Of a DNA stretch of 64,000 bases, positions 17,154 through 25,860 are shown in pieces; the stretch's first letter is position 1; every line of letters begins with the position of its first letter. The notes under the pieces are model-generated. The model saw only the letters and a program-made list of their open reading frames with translations, searched no databases and was not told where the DNA came from. Both the position numbers and the translations under genes were made by a program. The DNA is from Nevskia sp. (GTDB lineage Bacteria; Pseudomonadota; Gammaproteobacteria; Nevskiales; Nevskiaceae): contig JAKFUK010000005.1 in NCBI GenBank assembly GCA_021732745.1, positions 248,001 to 312,000 of the forward strand, in the 5' to 3' direction.

Positions 17154-18044
17154 ATGAATTTCGGCATCGGCGAGTTCTATTCCCTGGCCTGCGCGCTGGT
17201 CTGGGCGGTGGCGGTGGTGCTGTTCAAGAAGTCCGGCGAAAGCATCGCGCCGTTCGCGCTGAACCTGTTCAAGAACAGTCTCGCGGCCGTGCTGCTGGGC
17301 CTCACGGTGCTGGTCCTGTCCCCGGAAGTCCCTGATTTCACGCCGCTTTCCTTGGGCCTGATCGTCATCTCCGGCCTGCTCGGCATCTGCCTCGGCGACA
17401 GCTACTACCTGCGCGCCCTGAACACCATCGGGGCCAGCCGGATGGCGGTGGCGCAGACGCTGTTCTCGCCGTTCGTCATCGTGCTGTCGGCAATCTTCCT
17501 CGATGAGCGCCTGCACGGCCTGCAATGGCTGGGTGCGGCTTTCGTGCTCGGCGGCATCGTGCTGGTGACCTGGACCCGCGACGCGGCGATGTCGGCCGTC
17601 GATGCCCGGCGGCTGCGTATCGGTGCCGGATACGGCGTGCTGTCGGTGCTGCTGATGGCGATCGGCATCGTCATGGCCAAGCCGATGCTGGCGCTGCACG
17701 CCTTTCTGTGGGTGGTCTGGCTGCGCGTGCTCGCAGGCGTCGCCGGCCTGCTGGTGGTGATTGCGATCAAGCGCAATGCCGGGGCCTTGCTGGCTGAATA
17801 CCGGGCCGTGCGTCACTGGCCGCAGATCGTGGCCGGCGCGGTGGCCGGCACTTATCTGTCGATGATGCTGTGGCTGGCCGGCTACAAGTACACCAGCGCG
17901 TCGGTGGCGGCCGTGCTCAACGAGACGGCGGCCGTGTTCATCGTGCTGCTGGCGGTGGTCTTCCTGCACGAAAGGGTGGGCCGGAGGCAGGTGGTCGGCA
18001 TCGCTTTTGCGATGTTCGGGGTGTCGCTGATGGTGCTCAGTTAG
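17154..18044 (+). CDS. EamA/DMT superfamily transporter
   Basis: A 296-residue membrane protein with ten predicted helices in two EamA repeats (about 1-145 and 150-296). The end-of-repeat motifs are typical: FSPFVIVLSAIFLDERLHGLQ in the first half and ETAAVFIVLLAVVFLHERVG in the second, each with the acidic 'E-R' pair followed by a final helix. Such carriers export amino acids, nucleotide derivatives or drugs; the substrate here cannot be told. Its TAG stop (18042-18044) coincides with the first bases of the palindromic element that follows. Confidence 0.9.
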   Translation: MNFGIGEFYSLACALVWAVAVVLFKKSGESIAPFALNLFKNSLAAVLLGLTVLVLSPEVPDFTPLSLGLIVISGLLGICLGDSYYLRALNTIGASRMAVAQTLFSPFVIVLSAIFLDERLHGLQWLGAAFVLGGIVLVTWTRDAAMSAVDARRLRIGAGYGVLSVLLMAIGIVMAKPMLALHAFLWVVWLRVLAGVAGLLVVIAIKRNAGALLAEYRAVRHWPQIVAGAVAGTYLSMMLWLAGYKYTSASVAAVLNETAAVFIVLLAVVFLHERVGRRQVVGIAFAMFGVSLMVLS

Positions 18045-18206
18045 TGCAGCGCGTCCAACAAATCGTTAGCGCTGTGCCGCGCCTCGCGGCGCGACTCTGC
18101 GTTGCGAATCGTCGCCATAGAACAACTATGGCTCCTCATCGCGCCTTGATTCGCACCACGATCCGTCGCCACATCACTAACGCTTCGTTGGGTGCGCTGC
18201 ACTAGC
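18042..18206. repeat. MITE-like palindromic element of about 165 bp
   Basis: The left end TAGTGCAGCGCGTCCAACAA and the right end (read on the other strand) TAGTGCAGCGCACCCAACGA form imperfect ~27 bp terminal inverted repeats. The interior is itself dyad-symmetric around CGCCATAG-AACAA-CTATGGCT near 18120. No convincing protein is encoded. It fills most of the 304 bp gap before the PHB-depolymerase-like gene. A non-autonomous mobile or REP-derived origin is inference. Confidence 0.65.
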
Positions 18207-18348
18207 GCTCGCGCGACGCAATTCCGGCGCGGATTTTGGGCGCGCGAGCTGTTGTCCCCGCGCGGCGACCGCTGGTCAAGAAGATTTGCGACGCTGAACG
18301 AAGTCGCAAAACCTGTGTCCACCCAGAACTGACAACAAAGGTCCAGTC

Positions 18349-19368
18349 GTGAAAATTACCCATTTCGCTCGCTTCAGCCGTCTGATCTGCACCGTTTTGC
18401 TGGGAATGGCCGTGCCGACGATGGCGGCCGTGCCCAAGTCCCCTGCCCGGACGCCAGCAGCAACAGCAGCGGTCAGCGGCGTGGTCGATCCGGTCAGCGG
18501 TCACCTGAGCGTCAGCGGCAGCCTGCGCCGCAGCTGGGTCATGCTCAGCGGCGGCTACGTGCAGACCAACCATCTGACCACGGTCAGCAGCGCCACCCTG
18601 ACCGTCAACGGCGTGTCCCGCCGCTACCTGCTGATGCGCCCGACGGCGCTGACCAGCAACGCCCCGGTGCTGATGATGCTGCATGCCAACAGCGTGACGC
18701 CGGAAGTGATGGCGACGCTGACCGAAGTCGCCGATTTCGCAGCCACCCAGGGCTTCTGGGCAGTGCTGCCGGCGGCGGTCGGCGGCGTCTGGAAGGACGA
18801 TCCCCGGACCTCCGGCAGCGACGATGTCAACTTCATCACCGCCCTGATCGCCAAGCTCGGCACCCAGGGTGCAAATCTGTCGCGCATCTACGTCTCCGGC
18901 TACTCGAACGGCGGATTCATGGCGACGCGGCTGGCTTGCGCCGCCTCGGACAAGATCGCCGCCTTCGGCATCGTCGCCGCCACCACGCGGCTGGGCGTGT
19001 CGAGCACTTGCGGCACGCAGACTTCGCGACCGAAAGCCTGGTTCCTCGGCAGCGCCGACACCATCGTGCCGATCGACGGCGCGCTGGACTTGCGCTCGGC
19101 CGAGTCGACGTTGTCGTTCTGGAACAGCAAGCAGGCCTGCGGCGGCGTCATCGGCAGCAGCCTTCCGAACCGCTCGCTTACCGATGGCACCACCGTGCAA
19201 CTGGTCCGCTACACCGGCTGCATCGGCGGTGGCGAAAACCGCGCCTACACCGTCTTCGGCGGCGGCCACGCCTGGCCCGGCGGTTTGACCTCCACCGCCG
19301 GCATCACCTCGCAGGACATCAAGGCCACTGGCCTGATCTGGAACTTCGTCAGCCCTTATCGGCGCTGA
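18349..19368 (+). CDS. Secreted PHB-depolymerase/feruloyl-esterase-like alpha/beta hydrolase
   Basis: A 339-residue exported esterase. It has a signal peptide (about 1-27: Lys/Arg start, hydrophobic LICTVLLGMAVPTMA). The esterase_PHB/LpqC-type catalytic triad is visible: Ser in VSGYSNGGF (S186), Asp in FLGSADTIVP (D237) and His in GGGHAWPGG (H307). Cysteines spaced through the domain (CAAS, CGTQ, QACGG, GCIGGG) could form disulfides. The substrate may be short-chain polyhydroxyalkanoate, feruloylated sugar or another ester. The start is GTG 18349, with no better in-frame ATG nearby. It ends at a strong terminator. Confidence 0.85.
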   Translation: MKITHFARFSRLICTVLLGMAVPTMAAVPKSPARTPAATAAVSGVVDPVSGHLSVSGSLRRSWVMLSGGYVQTNHLTTVSSATLTVNGVSRRYLLMRPTALTSNAPVLMMLHANSVTPEVMATLTEVADFAATQGFWAVLPAAVGGVWKDDPRTSGSDDVNFITALIAKLGTQGANLSRIYVSGYSNGGFMATRLACAASDKIAAFGIVAATTRLGVSSTCGTQTSRPKAWFLGSADTIVPIDGALDLRSAESTLSFWNSKQACGGVIGSSLPNRSLTDGTTVQLVRYTGCIGGGENRAYTVFGGGHAWPGGLTSTAGITSQDIKATGLIWNFVSPYRR

Positions 19369-19392
19369 ACCCGCGCGGGTTCTCCGAAACGA

Positions 19393-19423
19393 AAAAGGCC
19401 CGGCTGCATGCCGGGCCTTTTTC
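19393..19423 (+). terminator. Rho-independent terminator after the PHB-depolymerase-like gene
   Basis: AAAAAGGCCCGGC TGCAT GCCGGGCCTTTTT is a near-perfect stem with A and T tracts on both sides. It could serve transcripts from both directions (the convergent lipoprotein gene ends at 19449). Confidence 0.9.
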
Positions 19424-19448
19424 GTTGCAACCGTCGTTGCGGGCGCGA

Positions 19449-19868
19449 TCAGACGCCGTCAGCGGGCGTCAGCGGCACGTTCGGCGTCGGCTCCGGCGGC
19501 GGAGCGAAATCCGGGCGCGGCGGCGGCCGGGTGAGCCGGCAGTTTTCGTCAAGCCCGGTTTCCGCCAGCGGCTGGCATTGCAACAACTGATCGCGAAGGA
19601 TGTTGTTGATGGCCTGTCCGGGCGGGCACTGCTTCACTTCGACGACTTCCTTCTTCGCGCAGACCACGGTGCTGCGGCAGCCGAGCGGGTTCAGGTATTC
19701 GCCATCCGCCTCGAATTCGCAGAAGCCGGGCGGCGGCGTGGGGTCGCCCTTCGCGGCCGGTGCCACTTCGGCGACGGCTTCGGTCTTGCCGCCGCAGGCC
19801 ACGAGGCCCGCGAGCAAAGACAGGATCAGCAGTGATCGCGCGGCGCGCGACGACGGACTTGGGTTCAT
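19449..19868 (-). CDS. Small putative lipoprotein of unknown function
   Basis: A 139-residue protein with a lipoprotein signal: basic start, hydrophobic LLILSLLAGLVACG with the lipobox LVAC and the lipidated Cys at about residue 25. The mature part has several Cys (FCEFE, LGCRSTVVCAKK, KQCPPG, LQCQP, ENCRL) and a Pro-rich C-terminus (RPPPRPDFAPPPEPTP). This suggests a small disulfide-bonded outer-membrane or periplasmic protein. No family is recognised. It is convergent with the PHB-depolymerase-like gene. Confidence 0.7.
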   Translation of the reverse strand: MNPSPSSRAARSLLILSLLAGLVACGGKTEAVAEVAPAAKGDPTPPPGFCEFEADGEYLNPLGCRSTVVCAKKEVVEVKQCPPGQAINNILRDQLLQCQPLAETGLDENCRLTRPPPRPDFAPPPEPTPNVPLTPADGV

Positions 19869-19934
19869 CGGGAAACGCTCTCTCGGTGGACGGGATTCGC
19901 GGCAACAATAACGGCTTGCGATGACCGGCGTCGG

Positions 19935-21215
19935 TCACTTCGCAGGCGGCGCTTTCAAGCGCTTGAGGTAACGGTCGCGCAACAGCGTCTGGCGGCTGAC
20001 CATCGGCATCTCCCGGCCTTCGATCCACACCCGATCCGGCGCGCTCGTGACTTCCAGCGGATCGCGATCCCAGAGCACCAGGTCGGCGATCTTGCCGGGC
20101 TCGATCGAGCCCAGCACGTTCGACAAGCCCAGGATCTCCGCTGGTTTCAGGGTGATCGCCGCCAAGGCATCGTCGTGGCGCATGCCGTTGGCAACGGCGA
20201 TGCCGGCCAGTTGGCGCAGGTTGCGGGCGTTGTGGCTGCCCTTGTCGTCGCTGTCGATGAAGGCGAACTTCACGCCCGCTTTGGCGAGCACGGCGGGGGC
20301 GTCCGGGCGGACGTGCAGGGTCTCGAAATGCGCGGGCAGATTGCGACTCGGGTCGATCAGCACCGGCACCGAGCGGCTGGCCAGCTCGGCAGCAACGCGA
20401 TGCGCTTCGGCACCGCCGCTGACGATCAACTGCAAGCCGTAGTCATCGGCCAGCTTGAGTGCGGCCAGGATGTCGGAGGCGCGCTCCACCTGCAGCACCA
20501 TCGGCATTTCGCGATTCAGCACGCGCTTCAGCGCTTCGACATCGAGCGGGCTCAGCTGGGCATCACCATTGAGGCCGTCGCCGAGCCGCAAACCGCCGCT
20601 GCGCGCTTCCTCCAGCGCTTCACGCATGGCCGCAAACGCGGCCGGGCGACTGCCGGCGATTTCCCGGCCCTGCTCGCCGAGTGCCGCAAACATCGCCGCA
20701 CGCGGCTTGACGATCCAGTTGCCGCCTTCCGCCAGGCTGCCGGCCAGGGAAATGATCGCGCCCTGACCGGCGATCAGGCTGCCGCCTTTCTTCGCGTCTG
20801 GCGCGCTCATGGCGCGGGTCACGCCGTCGATGCGGTTGACCGGCAGCAGGGCGGAGCGCGGATTCAGGGCGTCGGCGACATCGAGGCCGGCGCTGTAGCG
20901 CTTCTGCTCGGAGGCAACATCGTTGGTTTCCTCCACGCCATCGATTTCCTTCAAGCCCAGATGACTGTGGGCGACGATGATGCCCGGCGTCAGCGGCCGA
21001 CCATGGGCTTCGATTGGCGTCACCCCTTCCGGAATGAGCACATCGGTGCCGACCGCCTCGATGCGGCCATTGCGCACCACCACGGTGGCACCGGTCAGGG
21101 TGCCGGCGCGGCCGCCGGTGTGAACCACGGCGTTGCGGATCGCGAACAGCTCGGCCTCGGCACGGGTGGCGAGCAGGGCGATGACGACGCCGGTCAGCAG
21201 GTGGCGGCGGATCAT
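19935..21215 (-). CDS. Amidohydrolase-superfamily paralogue with degenerate metal site
   Basis: A 426-residue exported protein (signal about 1-21, LLTGVVIALLATRAEA) with the amidohydrolase composite beta-sandwich and TIM-barrel layout. Only part of the metal site remains: IIVAHSHLG (H83, H85) lacks the usual Asp. Where the upstream paralogue has VQMHCYRAD, AFHHAVE and HSDD, this one has VLQVERASD, VSGGAEA and DSDD. It therefore probably has no, or altered, hydrolase activity. ATG 21215 overlaps the upstream TGA as ATGA. A structural or regulatory partnership with the upstream enzyme is likely but inferred. Confidence 0.82.
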   Translation of the reverse strand: MIRRHLLTGVVIALLATRAEAELFAIRNAVVHTGGRAGTLTGATVVVRNGRIEAVGTDVLIPEGVTPIEAHGRPLTPGIIVAHSHLGLKEIDGVEETNDVASEQKRYSAGLDVADALNPRSALLPVNRIDGVTRAMSAPDAKKGGSLIAGQGAIISLAGSLAEGGNWIVKPRAAMFAALGEQGREIAGSRPAAFAAMREALEEARSGGLRLGDGLNGDAQLSPLDVEALKRVLNREMPMVLQVERASDILAALKLADDYGLQLIVSGGAEAHRVAAELASRSVPVLIDPSRNLPAHFETLHVRPDAPAVLAKAGVKFAFIDSDDKGSHNARNLRQLAGIAVANGMRHDDALAAITLKPAEILGLSNVLGSIEPGKIADLVLWDRDPLEVTSAPDRVWIEGREMPMVSRQTLLRDRYLKRLKAPPAK

Positions 21216-22681
21216 GGCGCGTCTCCAGTCGGGGCTGCGGCTTCGGGAACCTCGGGTACGGCGATCACCGCTGCGGCGGCCGGCACTGCCGCGAATTGCG
21301 CGGCGGCAGCTTCGTCGACATCGGCCCCGAGCATGAAATCGCTGTCCGGTTCGGCATCGGGATGGGCGCGATCCAGGCGCAGCGCACCGTCGATCCAGAC
21401 CAGATCGGCGCGCGTGTAGACCGAGAACGGCGAGCCGCTCCAGAGCACTACGTCGGCGGCCTTGCCGGTTTCGATGGTGCCGGTCTTCTCCTGGATGCCG
21501 AGCGCCTTCGCCGGATTGGCGGTCAGCCAGGCGATGGCGTGCTCGTCGCTGATCGCAAGGCCGGCGCGGCGACCGGCGGCGAGCGCTTTCGCGGCTTCCT
21601 GATTGAGCCGCTGGATGCCATTGGGATCGTCGGAATGGACGATCGCGCAGCCTGCGCCCTTGTCGCTGCGCGCTGCATCGACGATGGCGATGTTCTCGTT
21701 GATGGCGTCCCAGGCTTCCAGCTTGAAGCCCCACCAGTCGGCCCACAGCGCGCCGCAGGTCTGGGTTTCGGCGAGCAGGTCGGCGATCTTGTACGCCTCC
21801 ACCGCATGATGGAAGGCATTGATCTTGAAGCCGAATTCCTTGGCCACATCGAGCATGGTGGCCATCTGGTCGGCGCGGTAGCAGTGCATCTGCACCAGCA
21901 CGTTGCCGCGCAAGACCTCCGCCAGCGTTTCCAGCCCGAGATCGCGATCCGGTGCCGCGCCGGCTTTCTTGTCGTTCCAGGCGTCCCATTTGGCGCGGTA
22001 GCTCGCGGCTTTTGCGAATGCGGCGCGATAGCCCGCGACATTGCCCATGCCGGTGGCCGGCGAGCGGCCGCCGTTCTTGCCGTAGACCCGTTTCGGATTT
22101 TCGCCGCAGGCCATCTTCAGGCTGCGCTTGGCATCCGGAAACAGCATCTGCTGGTAGCTCACCGCCGGCACGTTCTTGATCACCACGCCGCGTCCGCCGA
22201 TCAGATTCGCCGAGCCGGGCAGCACTTGCAGCGTGGTGATGCCGCCGGCCCGCGCGGCCTGGAAGCCGGGGTCCTGCGGCCAGATCGAATGCTCGGCCCA
22301 GACTTCCGCCGTGGTCGGGGCGGTAGCTTCGTTGCCGTCGCTGGTCGCCCAGACGCCGGGGGCCGGATAGACGCCGAGATGCGAATGCACGTCGATGATG
22401 CCGGGTGTCAGATACCGCCCCTTGGCTTCGATCACCGTCGCCCCGCCCGATGCCAGCGCCTTGCCGATCGAGGCGATCTTGCCGTCGGACAGCAGCACAT
22501 CGGTGTCGTCCAGACGGGTGTCGATGCCAGTCAGCACCGTGGCCCCGCGGATCAGCACGGCACCGCTTTCGGGCGGCTTGTAGGTCGACGGGAAGGGGTC
22601 AGCCGCTGGCTTCGCCGCAGGATTGCGGTCGCCGCAGGCAGCGAGCAGCAGGACAGCGCACAGGCAGACAAAGCGGATCAT
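21212..22681 (-). CDS. Amidohydrolase-superfamily lipoprotein (imidazolonepropionase-like)
   Basis: A 489-residue metal-dependent hydrolase. The signal ends in LLLAAC with the lipidated Cys at about 16. Metal ligands are complete: IIDVHSHLG (H99, H101), VQMHCYRAD (H266), AFHHAVE (H291/H292) and IVHSDDPN (Asp after H349). Family members cleave amides, cyclic amides or dipeptides; the exported location suggests peptide or xenobiotic processing. The C-terminal ~35 residues are Ala/Pro-rich and low complexity. It is the first gene of a two-gene, 4-bp-overlapping operon and is divergent from the prolyl oligopeptidase gene. Confidence 0.88.
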   Translation of the reverse strand: MIRFVCLCAVLLLAACGDRNPAAKPAADPFPSTYKPPESGAVLIRGATVLTGIDTRLDDTDVLLSDGKIASIGKALASGGATVIEAKGRYLTPGIIDVHSHLGVYPAPGVWATSDGNEATAPTTAEVWAEHSIWPQDPGFQAARAGGITTLQVLPGSANLIGGRGVVIKNVPAVSYQQMLFPDAKRSLKMACGENPKRVYGKNGGRSPATGMGNVAGYRAAFAKAASYRAKWDAWNDKKAGAAPDRDLGLETLAEVLRGNVLVQMHCYRADQMATMLDVAKEFGFKINAFHHAVEAYKIADLLAETQTCGALWADWWGFKLEAWDAINENIAIVDAARSDKGAGCAIVHSDDPNGIQRLNQEAAKALAAGRRAGLAISDEHAIAWLTANPAKALGIQEKTGTIETGKAADVVLWSGSPFSVYTRADLVWIDGALRLDRAHPDAEPDSDFMLGADVDEAAAAQFAAVPAAAAVIAVPEVPEAAAPTGDAP

Positions 22682-22847
22682 GAAGGACGTCCGGGGCGTG
22701 AACGAAGCGGCAGTGGCCGAGCTTATCGCGGGGTTAGGGGCTACGGCGAAAAGCGGGAGATTGCTTTCCGCTCGCCTGGGCGGCCCGACATTGCCGCGCA
22801 GCCCGCTGCGCGGTTACGGTGCAGCAACTTCCGAATTCTTCAAATCC

Positions 22848-24950
22848 ATGAAAACCTGGTTACTGGGAGCAGCAATGGCGGTCAGCGTGCTGGGCGGTGC
22901 AGCGGCGGCGATGGCGGCAGACAACGCCGCCGATGATCCGAATCTGTGGCTCGAAGCGGTCGACGATCCCAAGGCGCTGGACTGGGCGCGGGCACGCAAC
23001 GCGATCTCGACCAGGGAACTCGAAGCCGGCCCGGATTTCGCGCCGATCCGCAGCCGCCTGCTGACCATTCTCGATTCCGAAGCGCGCATCCCCTACGTCA
23101 GCAAGATCGGCGATCGTTACTACAACTTCTGGCGCGATGCCAAGCAGGTGCGCGGCGTCTGGCGGCGCACCACGTTTCACGAATACGCCAAGGCCGAGCC
23201 GGTCTGGGAAACGGTGCTCGATCTCGACGCGCTGGCGGCAAGCGAGCACGAAAACTGGGTCTGGAAGGGCGCTGACTGCCTGTTTCTGGACTACGACCGC
23301 TGCCTCGTGCAGCTATCTCGCGGTGGCGGCGACGCCGTGGTGATCCGCGAATTCGACATCGCCGAGAAAGCCTTCGTTGCCGATGGTTTCAATGTGCCGG
23401 AAGCGAAATCCGAGGTCGTCTGGGCCGATCGCAACCGCGTCTACGTCGCCACCGATTCCGGCCCCGACACGCTCACCGACAGCGGCTATCCGCGTCTGGT
23501 CCACGAATGGCTGCGCGGCACGCCGCTGAGCGAGGCCGTGCCGGTGTTTGCCGGTGCCCGCGACGATGTCGCCAGCGGCCCGGTGGTGATCGACAGTGCC
23601 GGCTACCACCACGAGGTGATCCGCCGCACCACCACCTTCTACAGCGGCGAAAACTGGCTCAAGGTCGGCGACGAATTCCAGTTGCTGAACGTGCCGGACG
23701 ATGCCGAAGTCGATTTCTGGCGCAACCAGATGACCGTCGAACTGCGCAGCGACTGGGCGATCGGCGGCACCGTCCATCCGGGCGGCGCGCTGCTGGTCAT
23801 CGGCATTGCCGACTTCCTTGACGGCCAGCGCGATTTCCAGGTGCTGTACACGCCCGGCCCGCGCAAGTCGTTGAGCAGCGTGGCGAAACTGCACACGGCG
23901 CTGATCGTCAACGAACTCGACAAGGTGAGCAGCCGGCTTTATGTGCTGAAGCCTTCCGCCGGCCGCTGGACGCGCACGCCGCTCGATGCACCGGCCTTCG
24001 GCGCGCTCGGCGTGTCGGCCGTCGACGACGACAGCAACGACGACTACTGGCTCACCGTCACCGATTTCCTGACGCCGACGACGCTGTATCGGGCCAGCCT
24101 CGGCGCGGCCAAGCCCGAGCGGCTGAAAGCGCTGCCGGCCTATTTCAATGCCGACGGGCTTGAGATCGTGCAGCACGAAGTGAAGTCGAAGGATGGCACC
24201 CGGGTGCCGTATTTTCAGGTGTCGCGGAAGGGCTTGAAGCTCGACGGCGGCCATCCGACCCTGCTCTACGGCTACGGCGGCTTCGAGGTGTCCTTGCTGC
24301 CGAACTACAACGCCGGTGTCGGGGCGGCGTGGCTGGAAAAAGGCGGCGTCTACGTGCTGGCCAACATCCGCGGCGGCGGCGAATTCGGCCCGGACTGGCA
24401 TCAGGCGGCTCTCAAGGCCAACCGCCAGCGCGCCTATGACGATTTCATCGCCATCGCCGAGGATCTCACCCGTCGCAAGGTCACGAGCCCGAAGCATCTC
24501 GGCATCCAGGGCGGCAGCAACGGTGGGCTCTTGATGGGTGTGATGCTGACCCAGCGGCCGGAACTGTTCGGCGCCGTGGTCTGCCAGGTGCCGCTGCTCG
24601 ACATGCGGCGTTACAGCCATCTGCTGGCCGGTGCCTCGTGGATGGGTGAGTACGGCAATCCGGATGTTCCCGAAGAGTGGAACTGGATCGCCAAATACTC
24701 GCCGTACCAGAACCTGAAAGCGGACGCGAAGTACCCGCGCGTGCTGTTCACCACATCCACCCGCGACGACCGCGTCCACCCCGGCCACGCCCGCAAGATG
24801 GCCGCCCGGATGGAGTCGCAGGGCCACGATTTCCTCTACTACGAAAACATCGAAGGCGGTCACGGCGGCGCGGCGAACAATCCGCAGACGGCGCTGATGG
24901 GCGGGCTGGCGTATGCGTTCCTGTGGAAGCAGTTGCGAAAACCGTCGTAG
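22848..24950 (+). CDS. Secreted prolyl oligopeptidase (S9A)
   Basis: A 700-residue serine peptidase cutting short peptides after proline. It has a signal peptide (about 1-23, ending AAAAMAA), a seven-blade propeller (about 80-410) and an alpha/beta hydrolase domain at the C-terminus. The triad is Ser557 in GGSNGGLLMG, Asp in TRDDRVHPGH (640/641) and His672 in EGGHGGA. Oxyanion-side elements LYGYGGFEVS and NIRGGGEFG are present. ATG 22848 gives the signal peptide; upstream in-frame codons cover the divergent promoter region. The stop TAG (24948-24950) lies inside a GTAG repeat unit. With the adjacent amidohydrolases it suggests peptide scavenging. Confidence 0.92.
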   Translation: MKTWLLGAAMAVSVLGGAAAAMAADNAADDPNLWLEAVDDPKALDWARARNAISTRELEAGPDFAPIRSRLLTILDSEARIPYVSKIGDRYYNFWRDAKQVRGVWRRTTFHEYAKAEPVWETVLDLDALAASEHENWVWKGADCLFLDYDRCLVQLSRGGGDAVVIREFDIAEKAFVADGFNVPEAKSEVVWADRNRVYVATDSGPDTLTDSGYPRLVHEWLRGTPLSEAVPVFAGARDDVASGPVVIDSAGYHHEVIRRTTTFYSGENWLKVGDEFQLLNVPDDAEVDFWRNQMTVELRSDWAIGGTVHPGGALLVIGIADFLDGQRDFQVLYTPGPRKSLSSVAKLHTALIVNELDKVSSRLYVLKPSAGRWTRTPLDAPAFGALGVSAVDDDSNDDYWLTVTDFLTPTTLYRASLGAAKPERLKALPAYFNADGLEIVQHEVKSKDGTRVPYFQVSRKGLKLDGGHPTLLYGYGGFEVSLLPNYNAGVGAAWLEKGGVYVLANIRGGGEFGPDWHQAALKANRQRAYDDFIAIAEDLTRRKVTSPKHLGIQGGSNGGLLMGVMLTQRPELFGAVVCQVPLLDMRRYSHLLAGASWMGEYGNPDVPEEWNWIAKYSPYQNLKADAKYPRVLFTTSTRDDRVHPGHARKMAARMESQGHDFLYYENIEGGHGGAANNPQTALMGGLAYAFLWKQLRKPS

Positions 24951-25058
24951 GGCGGCGAGATGCCGACGTTGCGGCTGGCACTGAAAGTCCGGATGAATCC
25001 GGACCTACAACCACAGCGGTTCAGGACTCCCCCACCGTAGGTCCGGATTCATCCGGAC
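24947..25058. repeat. GTAG-headed REP-like cluster (partial GGCGGC unit plus GTCCGGAT doublet)
   Basis: A partial GTAGGGCGGC unit begins at 24947. A reverse unit ending CTAC (24987-25008) and a forward GTAG unit (25037-25058) share the stem GTCCGGAT/ATCCGGAC. The same doublet recurs at 36588 and 45573. Confidence 0.82.
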
Positions 25059-25089
25059 GGCCAAGGGCGGCCCGGCGAAACATGGCGGC

Positions 25090-25177
25090 GTAGGGTGGGC
25101 AGGCCGTATCTGCCCACGCGGTGCGCGAACATCGAGCCTTGGCGAATCGGGGGGCAGATGAAGCCTGCCCACCCTAC
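25090..25177. repeat. GTAG-headed REP-like doublet (GTGGGCA/TGCCCAC stems)
   Basis: The forward unit GTAGGGTGGGCA...TGCCCAC spans 25090-25117. The reverse unit GGCAGATGAAGCCTGCCCAC..CTAC spans 25153-25177. It matches the doublet at 45471-45557. Confidence 0.8.
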
Positions 25178-25220
25178 GAGGCTTGCTATCTTCCTGCGAC
25201 GTTCAAGGAGGCTGACCCCG

Positions 25221-25808
25221 ATGACCCCCGAAACCGCCGACCGCGCGACCTTCACCAGCATCGAAACCAGCAGCGCCGCCGACTGGCAGCTGATCGCGAA
25301 GGAATTCGGCGACTTCGCACGCCAGCTGCCGGACCGCATCCTCACCCACCTGAAGCTGCTCGACGGCGATTTCGGCGGCTTTCCGATCGACCGCCTGACC
25401 CACTGCCTGCAAACCGCGACCCGGGCGCATCGCGATGGTCGCGACGAGGAATACGTGGTCTGCGCGCTGCTGCATGACATGGGCGACGTGCTGGCCACCT
25501 ACAACCATCCCGATGTCGCAGCGGCACTGATCAAGCCGTTCGTGCCCGAGGCCTACCACTGGATGGTCGCCCACCACGGCATTTTCCAGGGCTATTACTT
25601 CTTCCATCATCTCGGCATGGATCGCGACATGCGCGAGCAGTTTCGCGATTCGCCGCACTACGCGCTGACCGAGGAGTTCTGCGCCAAGTACGACAGCCCG
25701 GCTTTCGATCCTGCCGCCGAAACGCTGCCGCTGGCCTACTTCGAGCCGATGCTGCGCCGCGTCTTCGCCCAGCCGCGCAATTCGATCTACCGCGCTGCGC
25801 TCGACTAG
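25221..25808 (+). CDS. HD-domain phosphohydrolase-like protein
   Basis: A 195-residue protein with a metal-binding HD signature: H61 (RLTHCLQTA), H85-D86 (ALLHDMGD), the later VAHHGIFQGYYFFHHLG His cluster, and a distal Asp. This order resembles small HD proteins of the PhnZ/inositol-oxygenase-like group, so hydrolysis or mixed-valent di-iron oxygenation are both possible. ATG 25221 is preferred because AAGGAG lies 10 bases upstream (25205-25210). The longer reading crosses a REP doublet. It stands alone between repeats and the S15-like lipoprotein. Confidence 0.8.
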   Translation: MTPETADRATFTSIETSSAADWQLIAKEFGDFARQLPDRILTHLKLLDGDFGGFPIDRLTHCLQTATRAHRDGRDEEYVVCALLHDMGDVLATYNHPDVAAALIKPFVPEAYHWMVAHHGIFQGYYFFHHLGMDRDMREQFRDSPHYALTEEFCAKYDSPAFDPAAETLPLAYFEPMLRRVFAQPRNSIYRAALD

Positions 25809-25860
25809 CGCGCAGAGGTCGGCATACTCCCGCCCTCACCTTTTCGAGGGCCGACCGGCC

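Noticed and set aside
24947..25177. Possible CRISPR array because of repeated ~25 bp units
   Set aside because: Units are hairpins in alternating orientation with non-uniform spacing and no spacer-like unique segments of fixed length; they match GTAG-headed REP doublets.
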